This document shows, piece by piece, positions 7,216 to 15,083 of a stretch of 36,999 nt of DNA; positions within the stretch are counted from its first letter, which is position 1, and each line of letters starts with the position of its first letter. The stretch is from NCBI GenBank assembly GCA_022773585.1, contig JALEZZ010000065.1, forward strand, positions 1-36,999. The letters are read 5' to 3'. Position numbers and translations under genes: made by a program. The notes under the pieces are model-generated. The model worked only from the letters and a program-made list of their open reading frames with translations, did not search any database and had not been told where the DNA came from. Source of the DNA: Selenomonas sp. (lineage in GTDB: Bacteria; Bacillota; Negativicutes; Selenomonadales; Selenomonadaceae).

Positions 7216-9643
7216 TGACCGCCTCGTCCCGGCTGCAAACCTCATCGAGACAGCGCCGCGCGAAGCGCTCGAGCGCCTCGACGACATCGTGCGGCGGGAG
7301 CCGTTTGCGCCCGACGACATGTGGCGCGTCTGGGAGTGCTACAGCCTCATCTGGTACAAGCTCTTTGACAAGCAGAAGAGCCGCGCCTACGCATGGCAGG
7401 CGATTACGCATCCGGGCGGCGCACCGCGCATCATCCAGCAGATCGAGTACAGCGACTACCTGTTCTTCCTGCATTATTTCGACGATCTCAGCGATGACGA
7501 GCGGCGGGAGCTCGAGATGCTCTATGACAAGTTCGCGCAGGACGCGGAGACGTTCCCGCACCCTCTGGAGCGCCACCGTCACGCAAAGCTCCGCATCGGC
7601 TATATCGCGAGCGCGTTCGCGGACAACGTGCTGTGCGTCTTCACGGCGCAGCTCCTGATGGCGTACGACCGCAGTGCGTTCGAGGTCTATGCGTACCAGC
7701 TCAGCGAGACGCGCGACCTCTATACGGACGAGGTGGAGCGCCAGGTGGAGAAGCTGCGCATGTACCCGCGCAACGTGGATTATCGGGATGTCGCGCAGGA
7801 CATCTGGAATGACGAAATCGACATCCTGTTCGACCTCGAAGTGCACAGCGGCGGCGGCCGCACGATGGTTGTCATGTGCCACCGGCCCGCGCCTGTGCAG
7901 GTCGCGGGCATCGGCTACATGTCGTCCTCGGGGACGAAGGCCGTCGACTACTTCCTCGGCGACCCGTACTGCGATCCGCCGGGCCTCCACGAGGAGGACT
8001 TCGCGGAGACCATCCTGCGGATGCCGCACTCGCATTTCTGCTATACGCCCTCGACGCGCGTGCTCCGGGCAGCGCATGAATACCATGTGCACAGCCCCAT
8101 CGTCTTTGGGAGCTTCAACAATTTCTGGAAGCTCACGGATCACATGCTGCGCCTCTGGCTGCGCATCGTGCGCGCCGTGCCAGGGAGCCATATCCTCATC
8201 AAGAACAGTTCGCAGAAGATCAATGCGATGCGCATGACGCGCCGCCGCCTGCTGCACATCGGCTTCCGGCCCGGGGAGTTCGAGCTCGAGGACGTCACGG
8301 CGGAGTATCTCTCGCGCTATCAGGATGTCGACCTGCTGCTCGATACGTATCCGTACACGGGCGGCGGCACGACGTGCGATGCGCTCTACATGGGCGTGCC
8401 TGTCGTCACGCGCTACGGGAGGCGCCATGGTACGCGCTTCAGCTATAGCCTGCTCGAGAACATCGGCCTCGGCGAGCTCGCGTGCCGCGACGACGAGGAA
8501 TACGTGGCGAAAGCCATCTCGCTTGCGCGCAATCCCGCACGGCTCGCAGAACTTCACGCGCGCATCCCCGAGATGATGAAAGCGTCGCCTGTCATGGACG
8601 CGCGTGCATATCTCCACGACATCCAGGCGGCGTATCAGGCCATCTTCGCACGATGGAAGCGCGGGATGGAAGCGGGAAGGCAGGAAATGACGCGGGAACG
8701 TCGTATTTATAACATAGTAGATTCTATTGCAAAGGAGCAGAACATCATGGGAAAGGCAAACAGAAGAATGAACAAGCGTCAGCAGCAGCGTGCGCAGGAG
8801 ATGACGCGCCAGGAGACGCGCGATTTCCGCAAGGAGCTCAATGATGCCTACGAAAAAGGCCAGTATGCCGACGTGATCAATACGATGGCGGAACTCGTCG
8901 GGACGAAGCAGCAGACGCCGGAAGACCTCTACAAGTGCGCGTACAGCTACTTCATGCTCGGCGATTACATGCGCGCAGCCGGTATGGTCACAGATGTCCT
9001 GGCATATGATGCCGCGCATGTGGCCGCCCGCATCCTGCTTGCGCGCATCTGCATCCTCGAGGACCGCATCGATGACGGCCTTGCCATCTTCGACTTCATC
9101 CTCGAGCATTACGAAAACGCGCTCTCAGAAGAGCAGCGCGAGGATATGGAGGACATCCTCGACTACTACGGCCGCACGGAACAGGAACGCCTTGCGAAGG
9201 ATTTTCCGTCCGTCGCGAAATTCCTCGGCATCGAGGTCGAAGAGGATGCAGAAGTCGCGGCTCCGGAAGAGCGCACGGCGCAGGCACCGGCTGCACCAGC
9301 TGCATCCGCGCCGGCAGCGCCAGCCGCACAGCAGGCGGCAGAGGACACGGCCGTGGCCGAGCAGGAGCGCCAGTCCGTTCTCGCAAAGACGATTCCGTTC
9401 AAGCAGAAGCTGCATCTCTTGAATATGTTCGCCGGCGCGCATTTCGTTGCCGCCGAGCATGCTTCGACTGCCATCCTGCTCTCGGCCGCGCTCGACATCG
9501 ATGCCTCCGATCCCGAGACGATCCGAAACCTCGCCGTGCTCGCGAAGTGCCTCGGCAAGCATGACCAGGCGCTCGCACTCGCGTCCAAGCTGCCGCAGAC
9601 GGATTTCCTGCTGCTCGATTACCTGCGCACGCCGGCGGAATGA
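7190..9643 (+). CDS. Divergent GT41-like protein fused to a TPR/linker protein
   Basis: An 817-residue protein from ATG 7190, which has a GGGGGAGAGG site; an in-frame ATG at 7148 lacks one. Residues about 135-500 are a GT41 domain (RIGYIASAF, PAPVQVAGIGY, SFNNFWK, LDTYPYTGGGTTCDAL). Two family landmarks are changed: the conserved His of the DF-x-x-H position is N146, and the GHT motif reads V218-H-S220, so activity or specificity may differ. Residues about 505-520 are encoded by an A+T-rich spacer (8701-8746) followed by AAAGGAG and an in-frame ATG at 8747. The remaining 298 residues form a charged head (RRMNKRQQQR), TPR-like helices, an Ala/Pro-rich linker (near residues 690-720) and a helical tail. 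This looks like two once separate genes read as one, or a gene with an internal start. Confidence 0.85.
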   Translation: MTMTLGEIDDRLVPAANLIETAPREALERLDDIVRREPFAPDDMWRVWECYSLIWYKLFDKQKSRAYAWQAITHPGGAPRIIQQIEYSDYLFFLHYFDDLSDDERRELEMLYDKFAQDAETFPHPLERHRHAKLRIGYIASAFADNVLCVFTAQLLMAYDRSAFEVYAYQLSETRDLYTDEVERQVEKLRMYPRNVDYRDVAQDIWNDEIDILFDLEVHSGGGRTMVVMCHRPAPVQVAGIGYMSSSGTKAVDYFLGDPYCDPPGLHEEDFAETILRMPHSHFCYTPSTRVLRAAHEYHVHSPIVFGSFNNFWKLTDHMLRLWLRIVRAVPGSHILIKNSSQKINAMRMTRRRLLHIGFRPGEFELEDVTAEYLSRYQDVDLLLDTYPYTGGGTTCDALYMGVPVVTRYGRRHGTRFSYSLLENIGLGELACRDDEEYVAKAISLARNPARLAELHARIPEMMKASPVMDARAYLHDIQAAYQAIFARWKRGMEAGRQEMTRERRIYNIVDSIAKEQNIMGKANRRMNKRQQQRAQEMTRQETRDFRKELNDAYEKGQYADVINTMAELVGTKQQTPEDLYKCAYSYFMLGDYMRAAGMVTDVLAYDAAHVAARILLARICILEDRIDDGLAIFDFILEHYENALSEEQREDMEDILDYYGRTEQERLAKDFPSVAKFLGIEVEEDAEVAAPEERTAQAPAAPAASAPAAPAAQQAAEDTAVAEQERQSVLAKTIPFKQKLHLLNMFAGAHFVAAEHASTAILLSAALDIDASDPETIRNLAVLAKCLGKHDQALALASKLPQTDFLLLDYLRTPAE
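8731..8749 (+). promoter_or_regulatory. Possible internal ribosome binding site and start (ATG 8747)
   Basis: AAAGGAG at 8731-8737 sits nine bases before an in-frame ATG at 8747 and follows a 46-base A+T-rich stretch (about one third G+C by my count) inside otherwise very G+C-rich coding sequence. A start here would yield a separate 298-residue TPR protein. TATAAC at 8708-8713 is a possible -10 but no -35 is convincing. Confidence 0.5.
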
Positions 9644-9695
9644 TGTGCGCATGATTCCTTGACGTTTTTCAAAAGGCTCTGGAAGGGACGAGGTC

Positions 9696-12656
9696 ATGGA
9701 CCAGAAGAAACAGCAAGCTGCCGTCGTCGTGCCTGTCTATCGGGAGACGCTGTCCCGCACGGACAAGGTCGCGCTCGCGCAGCTTCAGAAGGTGCTCGGG
9801 GCATATCCAAAAATCTTTATGGCGCCGGAATCGCTCACGTTCGATTATGGCGAGCTCGGCAGGGGCTTTTCCGTCGAGCGCTTTCCCGATGAATTTTTCA
9901 AGAGCGCGACGACGTACAGCGTCCTGCTCCTGCAGCAGGATTTCTATCGGCGGTTCCTCGATTATGACTTCATCCTCATCTATCAGACGGATGCCTTTGT
10001 CTTTTCCGACCGCCTGCAGGAATTCTGCGCGATGGGATATGACTACATCGGCGCGCCCGTCGGCCGCTATGTCCCGCTCTGGCATCTCCTCGGCGCGCGC
10101 ATCGGCAATGGCGGCCTCTCGCTCCGGCGTCCGGCCGCCTGCCTGCGCATGCTCGAGCAGCATGCAGACTGGCTCCGGGAGGGTGCGGTGCTGCAGGATG
10201 CTTTTCTCGCCTGCGAGGACGCCTTCTTCGGAGCATGCGGCGTGCGCGATGAGACGTTCCGCGTGCCCGATGTCCGCACGGCGCTCTCGTTTGCCGTGCA
10301 GGACGACCTGCAGCATGTCTTCCGCCGCATGGAGGGGGGCTGGCGGCCGTTCGGCTGCCATGCCTGGACGCTCAGTGTCGAGCATGGCTTCTGGCGCAAG
10401 CTCATCGAGGCCGAGGGCTATGATCTTTCGGGCGTGAAATTCCCGGACATGGATCCGTTTTGGAAGTATTATCTGAAGCTTCGCTGGCAGACGCACAAGA
10501 CGCTTCCTGTCCACCGCATTTATGCGGCCCTGCGGCGCGGTGCGGGCGGCGAAGCGCTCGCGATCCTCGGAAGGGCTCTGGCGGCGTATCCGGAGAAGTC
10601 GCCGGTCTGGCGCCTGCAGGTCGAGGATCTCATGTATCTCTGGCGCATGGCGCGGCTCGATCTGCCCGAGGATGCACTGCGGGATCTCGTGCAGCGGGCT
10701 CTGGAAGAGGCGCTGTGCCGCAGCTTCCTCGCGGGGGACTTCCGTCCGAACCATGTCGGCATGACGGAAACGCTCTTCACGTTCTTCCATCTTTCGGAAA
10801 GCGAGCATCGCCGCCTGCGCGAAATCCTGACGGCCGCGCACCTGCGGCTCGATGAAAGCACGGCGCCAGCGCCGGCGCCGCGCATCCGCCGCTCGAAAGC
10901 GTGCAGGATCGTCGCCATCTCGATGGTGAAGAACGAGATGGATGTCATCGAGAGCTTCGTGCGCCATACGCTCGGCTTTGCCGACCTCCTGATCGTCGCC
11001 GACCACAAGAGCACGGATCAGACGCGCGAAATTCTTGAAAAATTGCGCGACGAAGGCCTCCCGCTCATCATCGAGGACGTCCGGACGGCCACATATGAGC
11101 AGGCCGACGTCATGACGCATCTGCTCTGGGAGGCAGCCGATGTGCAGAAGGCGGATCTCATCGTGCCGCTCGATGCCGATGAATTCCTCGTGCCGACGGG
11201 CGGCGCGTCCTGCCGCGCCGTGCTCGAGCAGCTGCCGAAAGATGACGTGCGGAGCGTGCATTGGCATCTTTATGCTTCAAGTTGGCAGGGCGGGGCGCCG
11301 ACCGACGTCTTCCGGCTCGCGCAGCCGCTTTATCGCAATGCCGAGCCCATCGAGGGGCAGAAAGTCATCGTCGGCGGCGCGCTCGTGCGCCGCGATCATG
11401 TGCGTCTCTCGCAGGGCAACCACCAGATTGGCCGCCGGACGGAGACGGAGGAATCGTGGACGCACGGGCCGTTCCTGGACGCTATCGAAATCGCGCATTT
11501 CTTCTGGCGCAGCCCTGAGCAGATCCAGTCGAAATACGCTGTCGCCTGGCCGAACATCGTGGCGAAATACACGCTGCATACGGCGTTTGGCGGCGGTTAC
11601 CGCAAGTGGTTCGATCTCATCCGTCGCGGCGGTGTGCCGGGGCGGGACGAGGAACATCCGAATTGGCAGAAGTGCGACCTGCGCGGCCGCGTGCCGCTGC
11701 CGAAGCTGCGTTACAGCAAGAGCCTCGTGCCCAATGTGCTTGCAAATGTCATGGCCGCGAGCGAGGCACTGGCCGAGGAGCTCGCCGAAACGCGGGCCTT
11801 CGCAGATGCGCCGCTCGTGACGACCATCGTGCCATACCTCGGCGAGGATGCAGCGTTTTGCACATCGTTCGCTTCGGCCTGTGCCGAGGACTATCCGTGG
11901 CGGGAGCTCGTCGTTCCCGTGCTCGCAGGCGATCTCTCGACGGAGCTCACAGGCGAGGTCACGGGGCAGCATGCCCGCATCCTCGACGAGGCATCGTCCC
12001 TGCCGTCTTCCGTACACGGCAAGTATGTAGAGTGGCTGCTGCCGGGCGAGACCGTCCGGAGCGAAAAGCTCCGCCGCATGACCGCCTGCATGGAGCGGCA
12101 TGGTCTGCCGTTTCCTCTGCTTCTCTCCGATGGCGGCGGCACATATCCTGATATTTCACCGTTCATCGACTTCGATGTGCCCGAGGGCGTGAATTTCCAG
12201 ATGCCATCGGCCTCGGGCGTCTGGAAACGCCTGCTCGCCGCTGGCAAGTATCCATCGCGCGGCCTCGCGGGCGTCCTCATGCGGCGGGACGTCTTTGAAA
12301 CAGCCAGCCGCGTACCGGGGCTCTTCGATGGCGGCCGACCGCACCTGCTCGCCTTCTGGCGCGCGCTGCTTTTCGCATCTTCTGAGCAGCCCTGCAAGTA
12401 TTTCGGCGTCTTGCGCGACAACTACGCGGGTGCGGCTCCTGCATGCTCGCTCGAAGCGCTTGCAGCGCACCAGATGGACTGGCATGCGCTTTGTGAAAAA
12501 GACGGCAAGGCACTCCTCAGCGCGGAAGAGCGGCAGGAAGCTCTCGACCGCCAGCGCAAGCACGGCATCTACCTGCTCGAGCAGGCGCTCTCGAAGGGCT
12601 GCGACATGACGTCCGGCATCTGGCCGGCATACCAGGAGATGCTCGTGCATCTCTGA
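9696..12656 (+). CDS. Multidomain glycosyltransferase: DUF5672 + GT92/GT2-like + degenerate third domain
   Basis: A 986-residue protein with three parts. Residues 1-250 fit the DUF5672 glycosyltransferase-like family: AAVVVPVYRE, LILIYQTDAF-type metal site, GYDYIGAP, NGGLSLR and a final acidic/aromatic FGCHAW. Residues about 400-660 resemble GT92/Glyco_tranf_2_4 enzymes: AISMVKNEMDVIESF, VADHKSTDQT, PLDADEFL (metal-binding DAD) and HFFWRSPEQ. A Pro/Ala linker (near 388-396) separates them. Residues 710-985 have the outline of a GT2 fold (VTTIVPYL, LLSDGGGTYPDIS) but no clear DxD, so they may only bind or orient. GAGG lies before ATG 9696, 52 bases after the previous stop. A protein carrying two catalytic GT domains could add two consecutive sugars. 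Domain 1 and 2 calls are fairly firm, domain 3 weak. Confidence 0.82.
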   Translation: MDQKKQQAAVVVPVYRETLSRTDKVALAQLQKVLGAYPKIFMAPESLTFDYGELGRGFSVERFPDEFFKSATTYSVLLLQQDFYRRFLDYDFILIYQTDAFVFSDRLQEFCAMGYDYIGAPVGRYVPLWHLLGARIGNGGLSLRRPAACLRMLEQHADWLREGAVLQDAFLACEDAFFGACGVRDETFRVPDVRTALSFAVQDDLQHVFRRMEGGWRPFGCHAWTLSVEHGFWRKLIEAEGYDLSGVKFPDMDPFWKYYLKLRWQTHKTLPVHRIYAALRRGAGGEALAILGRALAAYPEKSPVWRLQVEDLMYLWRMARLDLPEDALRDLVQRALEEALCRSFLAGDFRPNHVGMTETLFTFFHLSESEHRRLREILTAAHLRLDESTAPAPAPRIRRSKACRIVAISMVKNEMDVIESFVRHTLGFADLLIVADHKSTDQTREILEKLRDEGLPLIIEDVRTATYEQADVMTHLLWEAADVQKADLIVPLDADEFLVPTGGASCRAVLEQLPKDDVRSVHWHLYASSWQGGAPTDVFRLAQPLYRNAEPIEGQKVIVGGALVRRDHVRLSQGNHQIGRRTETEESWTHGPFLDAIEIAHFFWRSPEQIQSKYAVAWPNIVAKYTLHTAFGGGYRKWFDLIRRGGVPGRDEEHPNWQKCDLRGRVPLPKLRYSKSLVPNVLANVMAASEALAEELAETRAFADAPLVTTIVPYLGEDAAFCTSFASACAEDYPWRELVVPVLAGDLSTELTGEVTGQHARILDEASSLPSSVHGKYVEWLLPGETVRSEKLRRMTACMERHGLPFPLLLSDGGGTYPDISPFIDFDVPEGVNFQMPSASGVWKRLLAAGKYPSRGLAGVLMRRDVFETASRVPGLFDGGRPHLLAFWRALLFASSEQPCKYFGVLRDNYAGAAPACSLEALAAHQMDWHALCEKDGKALLSAEERQEALDRQRKHGIYLLEQALSKGCDMTSGIWPAYQEMLVHL

Positions 12657-12676
12657 AATAGGAGTGAATTGAAAAC

Positions 12677-13927
12677 ATGGCAGAGTTTCCATATCCCGTG
12701 CGGGATTTTGCGTGCCAGAAATATCCGAAGGAAATCTGGGAGTGCATGCGCGACTATGATGACGTGTTTTATCATTCGCTCTGTGTCTACGCAGGTACCG
12801 TGGTTGGTGAGACGGGCATTCCAGGGCTCAAGATCGACTTTCGTGCCGGGCTGCGGCTCGAGGTGCCGAAAGGAAAGTTCCACGTACGTCTTTCGGATGG
12901 CGAGTCGGGGAGGGTGCTGCTGGAAGAAGATGTTTCAGAGACGCTGCTCGTTTCAATTGAGAAATATTTCATCCCGTGGCACGTCGAGGTCTGGAGAGAG
13001 GGGGAGCTCGTCTTTGTCCATGACATCGACCTCGACGGGCAGGAAATTTATGTTGCCGTGCTGAGCCCGAGCCTCGGCGACATGCTGGCCTACCTGCCGA
13101 GCGTTGTCGAGTTTGAACGCATGCACCACGCGCATGTAACGCTTCGCGTTTCAGAGCCGTATGAGGATGTCGTGCATCTCTGCTATCCTTCATTCCCGCT
13201 CGCACAGAAGATGCCGGACGAGGCGTATGCGGCCTTTTACATCGGCAATGGCAGCGGCGATCCGCACCAGACGCCGGTGGATGGTCGCAGGCTCCCGCTC
13301 GAGCGCATAGCGCGCGTGATCCTCGGCATGGATGGTGCACCACCAGCACCGCCCGCCTCCATCGGCGAACGCCTGCGCAAGGCGCCGCGCCTCATTGCGG
13401 AGCCCTATGTCTGCATCAGCATCCAGGCATCGAGCGTGCTCAAGAGCTGGCTCTGGCCCGGTGGCTGGGACATCGTGGTTGCGGCGCTCAAGGAAGCGGG
13501 CTACCGCGTCGTCTGCATCGACCGTGATCGTGAGCAGAGTGCCTATGGCATCACGGTGCGGTGTCCCGAGGGTGCAGAGGACGATACGGGCGAGAAGCCG
13601 CTCACGGAGCGCGCACAGCTGCTTGCGCATGCAGCATTCTGCGTCGGCATCAGCAGCGGTCTTTCGTGGCTCGCATGGACGGTGGGATGTCCCGTCGTGA
13701 TGATTGCGGGATTCACGCTGCCGTGGAACGAGTTCCCCGAGGCATACCGCGTCTGGAATCCGCGTGTCTGCTCGGGGTGCTCGCAGGAAGTCGAGCACGA
13801 TTTCATCAGCGCGCCATGCCCGCGTCATGGCAGGAAGTCGCCGCGTTTTGCGGAGTGCCAGCGGAGCATCTCGCCGCAACACGTCCTGCGCATCATCGAG
13901 AGGATGCGCAGCGAGCGGCAGCGGTGA
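12677..13927 (+). CDS. TibC/Aah-type O-heptosyltransferase (autotransporter strand-loop-strand heptosyltransferase family)
   Basis: A 416-residue protein resembling bacterial autotransporter heptosyltransferases (TibC, Aah), which move heptose from ADP-heptose to Ser residues in the cytosol before export. The C-terminal half has the GT-B donor domain features KSWLWPGGWD, LTERAQLLAHAAFCVGISSGLSWLAW split over two segments, and GCPVVMIAGFT. Four cysteines, C365, C368, C381 and C394 (CxxC-x12-C-x12-C), occupy the place of the iron-binding finger known in TibC. The N-terminal part is beta-rich with charged loops (KIDFRAGLRLEVP), as in the family. The gene sits between GT2 genes with 20- and 30-base gaps. 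In this island the acceptor could be flagellin rather than an autotransporter; no autotransporter gene is visible in the window. Family call is strong, substrate is inferred. Confidence 0.88.
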   Translation: MAEFPYPVRDFACQKYPKEIWECMRDYDDVFYHSLCVYAGTVVGETGIPGLKIDFRAGLRLEVPKGKFHVRLSDGESGRVLLEEDVSETLLVSIEKYFIPWHVEVWREGELVFVHDIDLDGQEIYVAVLSPSLGDMLAYLPSVVEFERMHHAHVTLRVSEPYEDVVHLCYPSFPLAQKMPDEAYAAFYIGNGSGDPHQTPVDGRRLPLERIARVILGMDGAPPAPPASIGERLRKAPRLIAEPYVCISIQASSVLKSWLWPGGWDIVVAALKEAGYRVVCIDRDREQSAYGITVRCPEGAEDDTGEKPLTERAQLLAHAAFCVGISSGLSWLAWTVGCPVVMIAGFTLPWNEFPEAYRVWNPRVCSGCSQEVEHDFISAPCPRHGRKSPRFAECQRSISPQHVLRIIERMRSERQR

Positions 13928-13957
13928 GGCGGAGATGTCGGAAAAGGAGGACATGAA

Positions 13958-15079
13958 GTGAACAAGACCAGTATCATCCTCTTGAGCTACAATACGGAGG
14001 ACTACACGCGCCTTTGCATCGAGAGCATCCGAAATTTCACGCCGCGGGGGAGCTATGAGCTCATCGTCATCGACAATGCGTCGCGTGACGGCTCTCTGGC
14101 GTACCTGCGCGCGCAGAAGGATCTCCGCCTCGTCGAGAACGCGGAAAACCGCGGCTTTCCGGCCGCCTGCAACCAGGGCATGGCGCTTGCGATGCCGCGA
14201 AATGATCTGCTGCTCCTGAACAGCGATACGATCGTGACGCCGCACTGGCTCGAGAACCTCCAGGCGGCACTGCACAGTGCGGAGAACATCGGCGCAGCCG
14301 GCTGCGTGACGAACAGCTGCTCGCATTTCCAGCAGATTCCCGTCTCGTATGCGGATCTCGATGAGATGCTGGCGTTTGCGGAGCGTTTCAACGTGTCGCA
14401 GTCCATGCTCTGGCAGCCATGGCATGCCCTGACGGCGTTCTGCCTGCTCGTCCGCCGCAAGGCCTATGCAGAGGTCGGCGGCTTCGATGAAGCGTTCTCG
14501 CCTGGAAACTATGAGGATGACGACCTCTGCATCCGCCTGCGCGACGCGGGATATTCGCTGCTGCTCTGCCAGGATACGTTCATCCACCACTTCGGCAGCG
14601 CATCGTTCCAGAAGGATGAGGACGCGCAGAAGCAAGCGGCAAAAGAAAAGGCATATCGTGCGCTCCTGCGCCGGAATACGAAATATTTTTGTGAGAAGCA
14701 CCTGTTGTTTCCTGACTGGAACATGCTGCACGGCATCCTCACGACGGTGCCTGGCGAGCTATTGGGCGAAGGGCGGCGCTTGCTGCTCGTCGGCATGTCA
14801 GTCTGCACGGACGCCTATATCCAGCGGGCGGCACATCCGGGTCTGCGAGTCTCGTGTGTGACGTGGGACAGGGACGCAGCTGCGCGCACGCAGCAGGATC
14901 TCGCGATCCGCTATGCGCAGCAGACGGCAGAGAGCCTCGCGGCCGCACTGTCCGACCTGCAGGAAATGTACGATGTCATCGTGATTCCCGGCGGACTCGG
15001 CGGTCTGCCGGAAGCTGCGCAGATGCGTAACGTGCTCGGCCGCCATCTCGTGCCGGGCGGCGGTTTTTATGAGGGATGA
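13958..15079 (+). CDS. GT2 glycosyltransferase with a short methyltransferase-like tail
   Basis: A 373-residue protein starting at GTG 13958, with GGAGG eight bases upstream. Residues 1-230 are a rhamnosyltransferase-like GT2 domain: SIILLSYNTEDYTRLCIESI, VIDNASRDGS, ENRGFPAACNQGM, LLLNSDTIV with the metal-binding SD, GGFDEAFSPGNYEDDDLC with the catalytic-type ED, and the closing FIHHFGSASF. From about residue 275 a Rossmann-like segment follows (LLLVGMSVCTDAYI, VTWDRDAA, YDVIVIPGGLGGLPE) that looks like the end of a SAM methyltransferase fold but stops at PGGGFYEG, short of the usual last strands. It may be a remnant or an interaction domain. The next gene, which has a full methyltransferase domain, starts only five bases later. 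Confidence 0.87.
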   Translation: MNKTSIILLSYNTEDYTRLCIESIRNFTPRGSYELIVIDNASRDGSLAYLRAQKDLRLVENAENRGFPAACNQGMALAMPRNDLLLLNSDTIVTPHWLENLQAALHSAENIGAAGCVTNSCSHFQQIPVSYADLDEMLAFAERFNVSQSMLWQPWHALTAFCLLVRRKAYAEVGGFDEAFSPGNYEDDDLCIRLRDAGYSLLLCQDTFIHHFGSASFQKDEDAQKQAAKEKAYRALLRRNTKYFCEKHLLFPDWNMLHGILTTVPGELLGEGRRLLLVGMSVCTDAYIQRAAHPGLRVSCVTWDRDAAARTQQDLAIRYAQQTAESLAAALSDLQEMYDVIVIPGGLGGLPEAAQMRNVLGRHLVPGGGFYEG

Positions 15080-15083
15080 GATT

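Noticed and set aside
12677..13927. Reading the 416-residue protein as an LPS heptosyltransferase (WaaC/WaaF type)
   Set aside because: The fold is related, but the four-cysteine motif, the beta-rich N-terminus and the protein-glycosylation context point to the TibC/Aah branch.
13935..13960. Tiny frame MSEKEDMK upstream of the GTG start at 13958
   Set aside because: Eight codons overlapping the ribosome binding site and GTG start of the next gene; no sign that it is a leader peptide.
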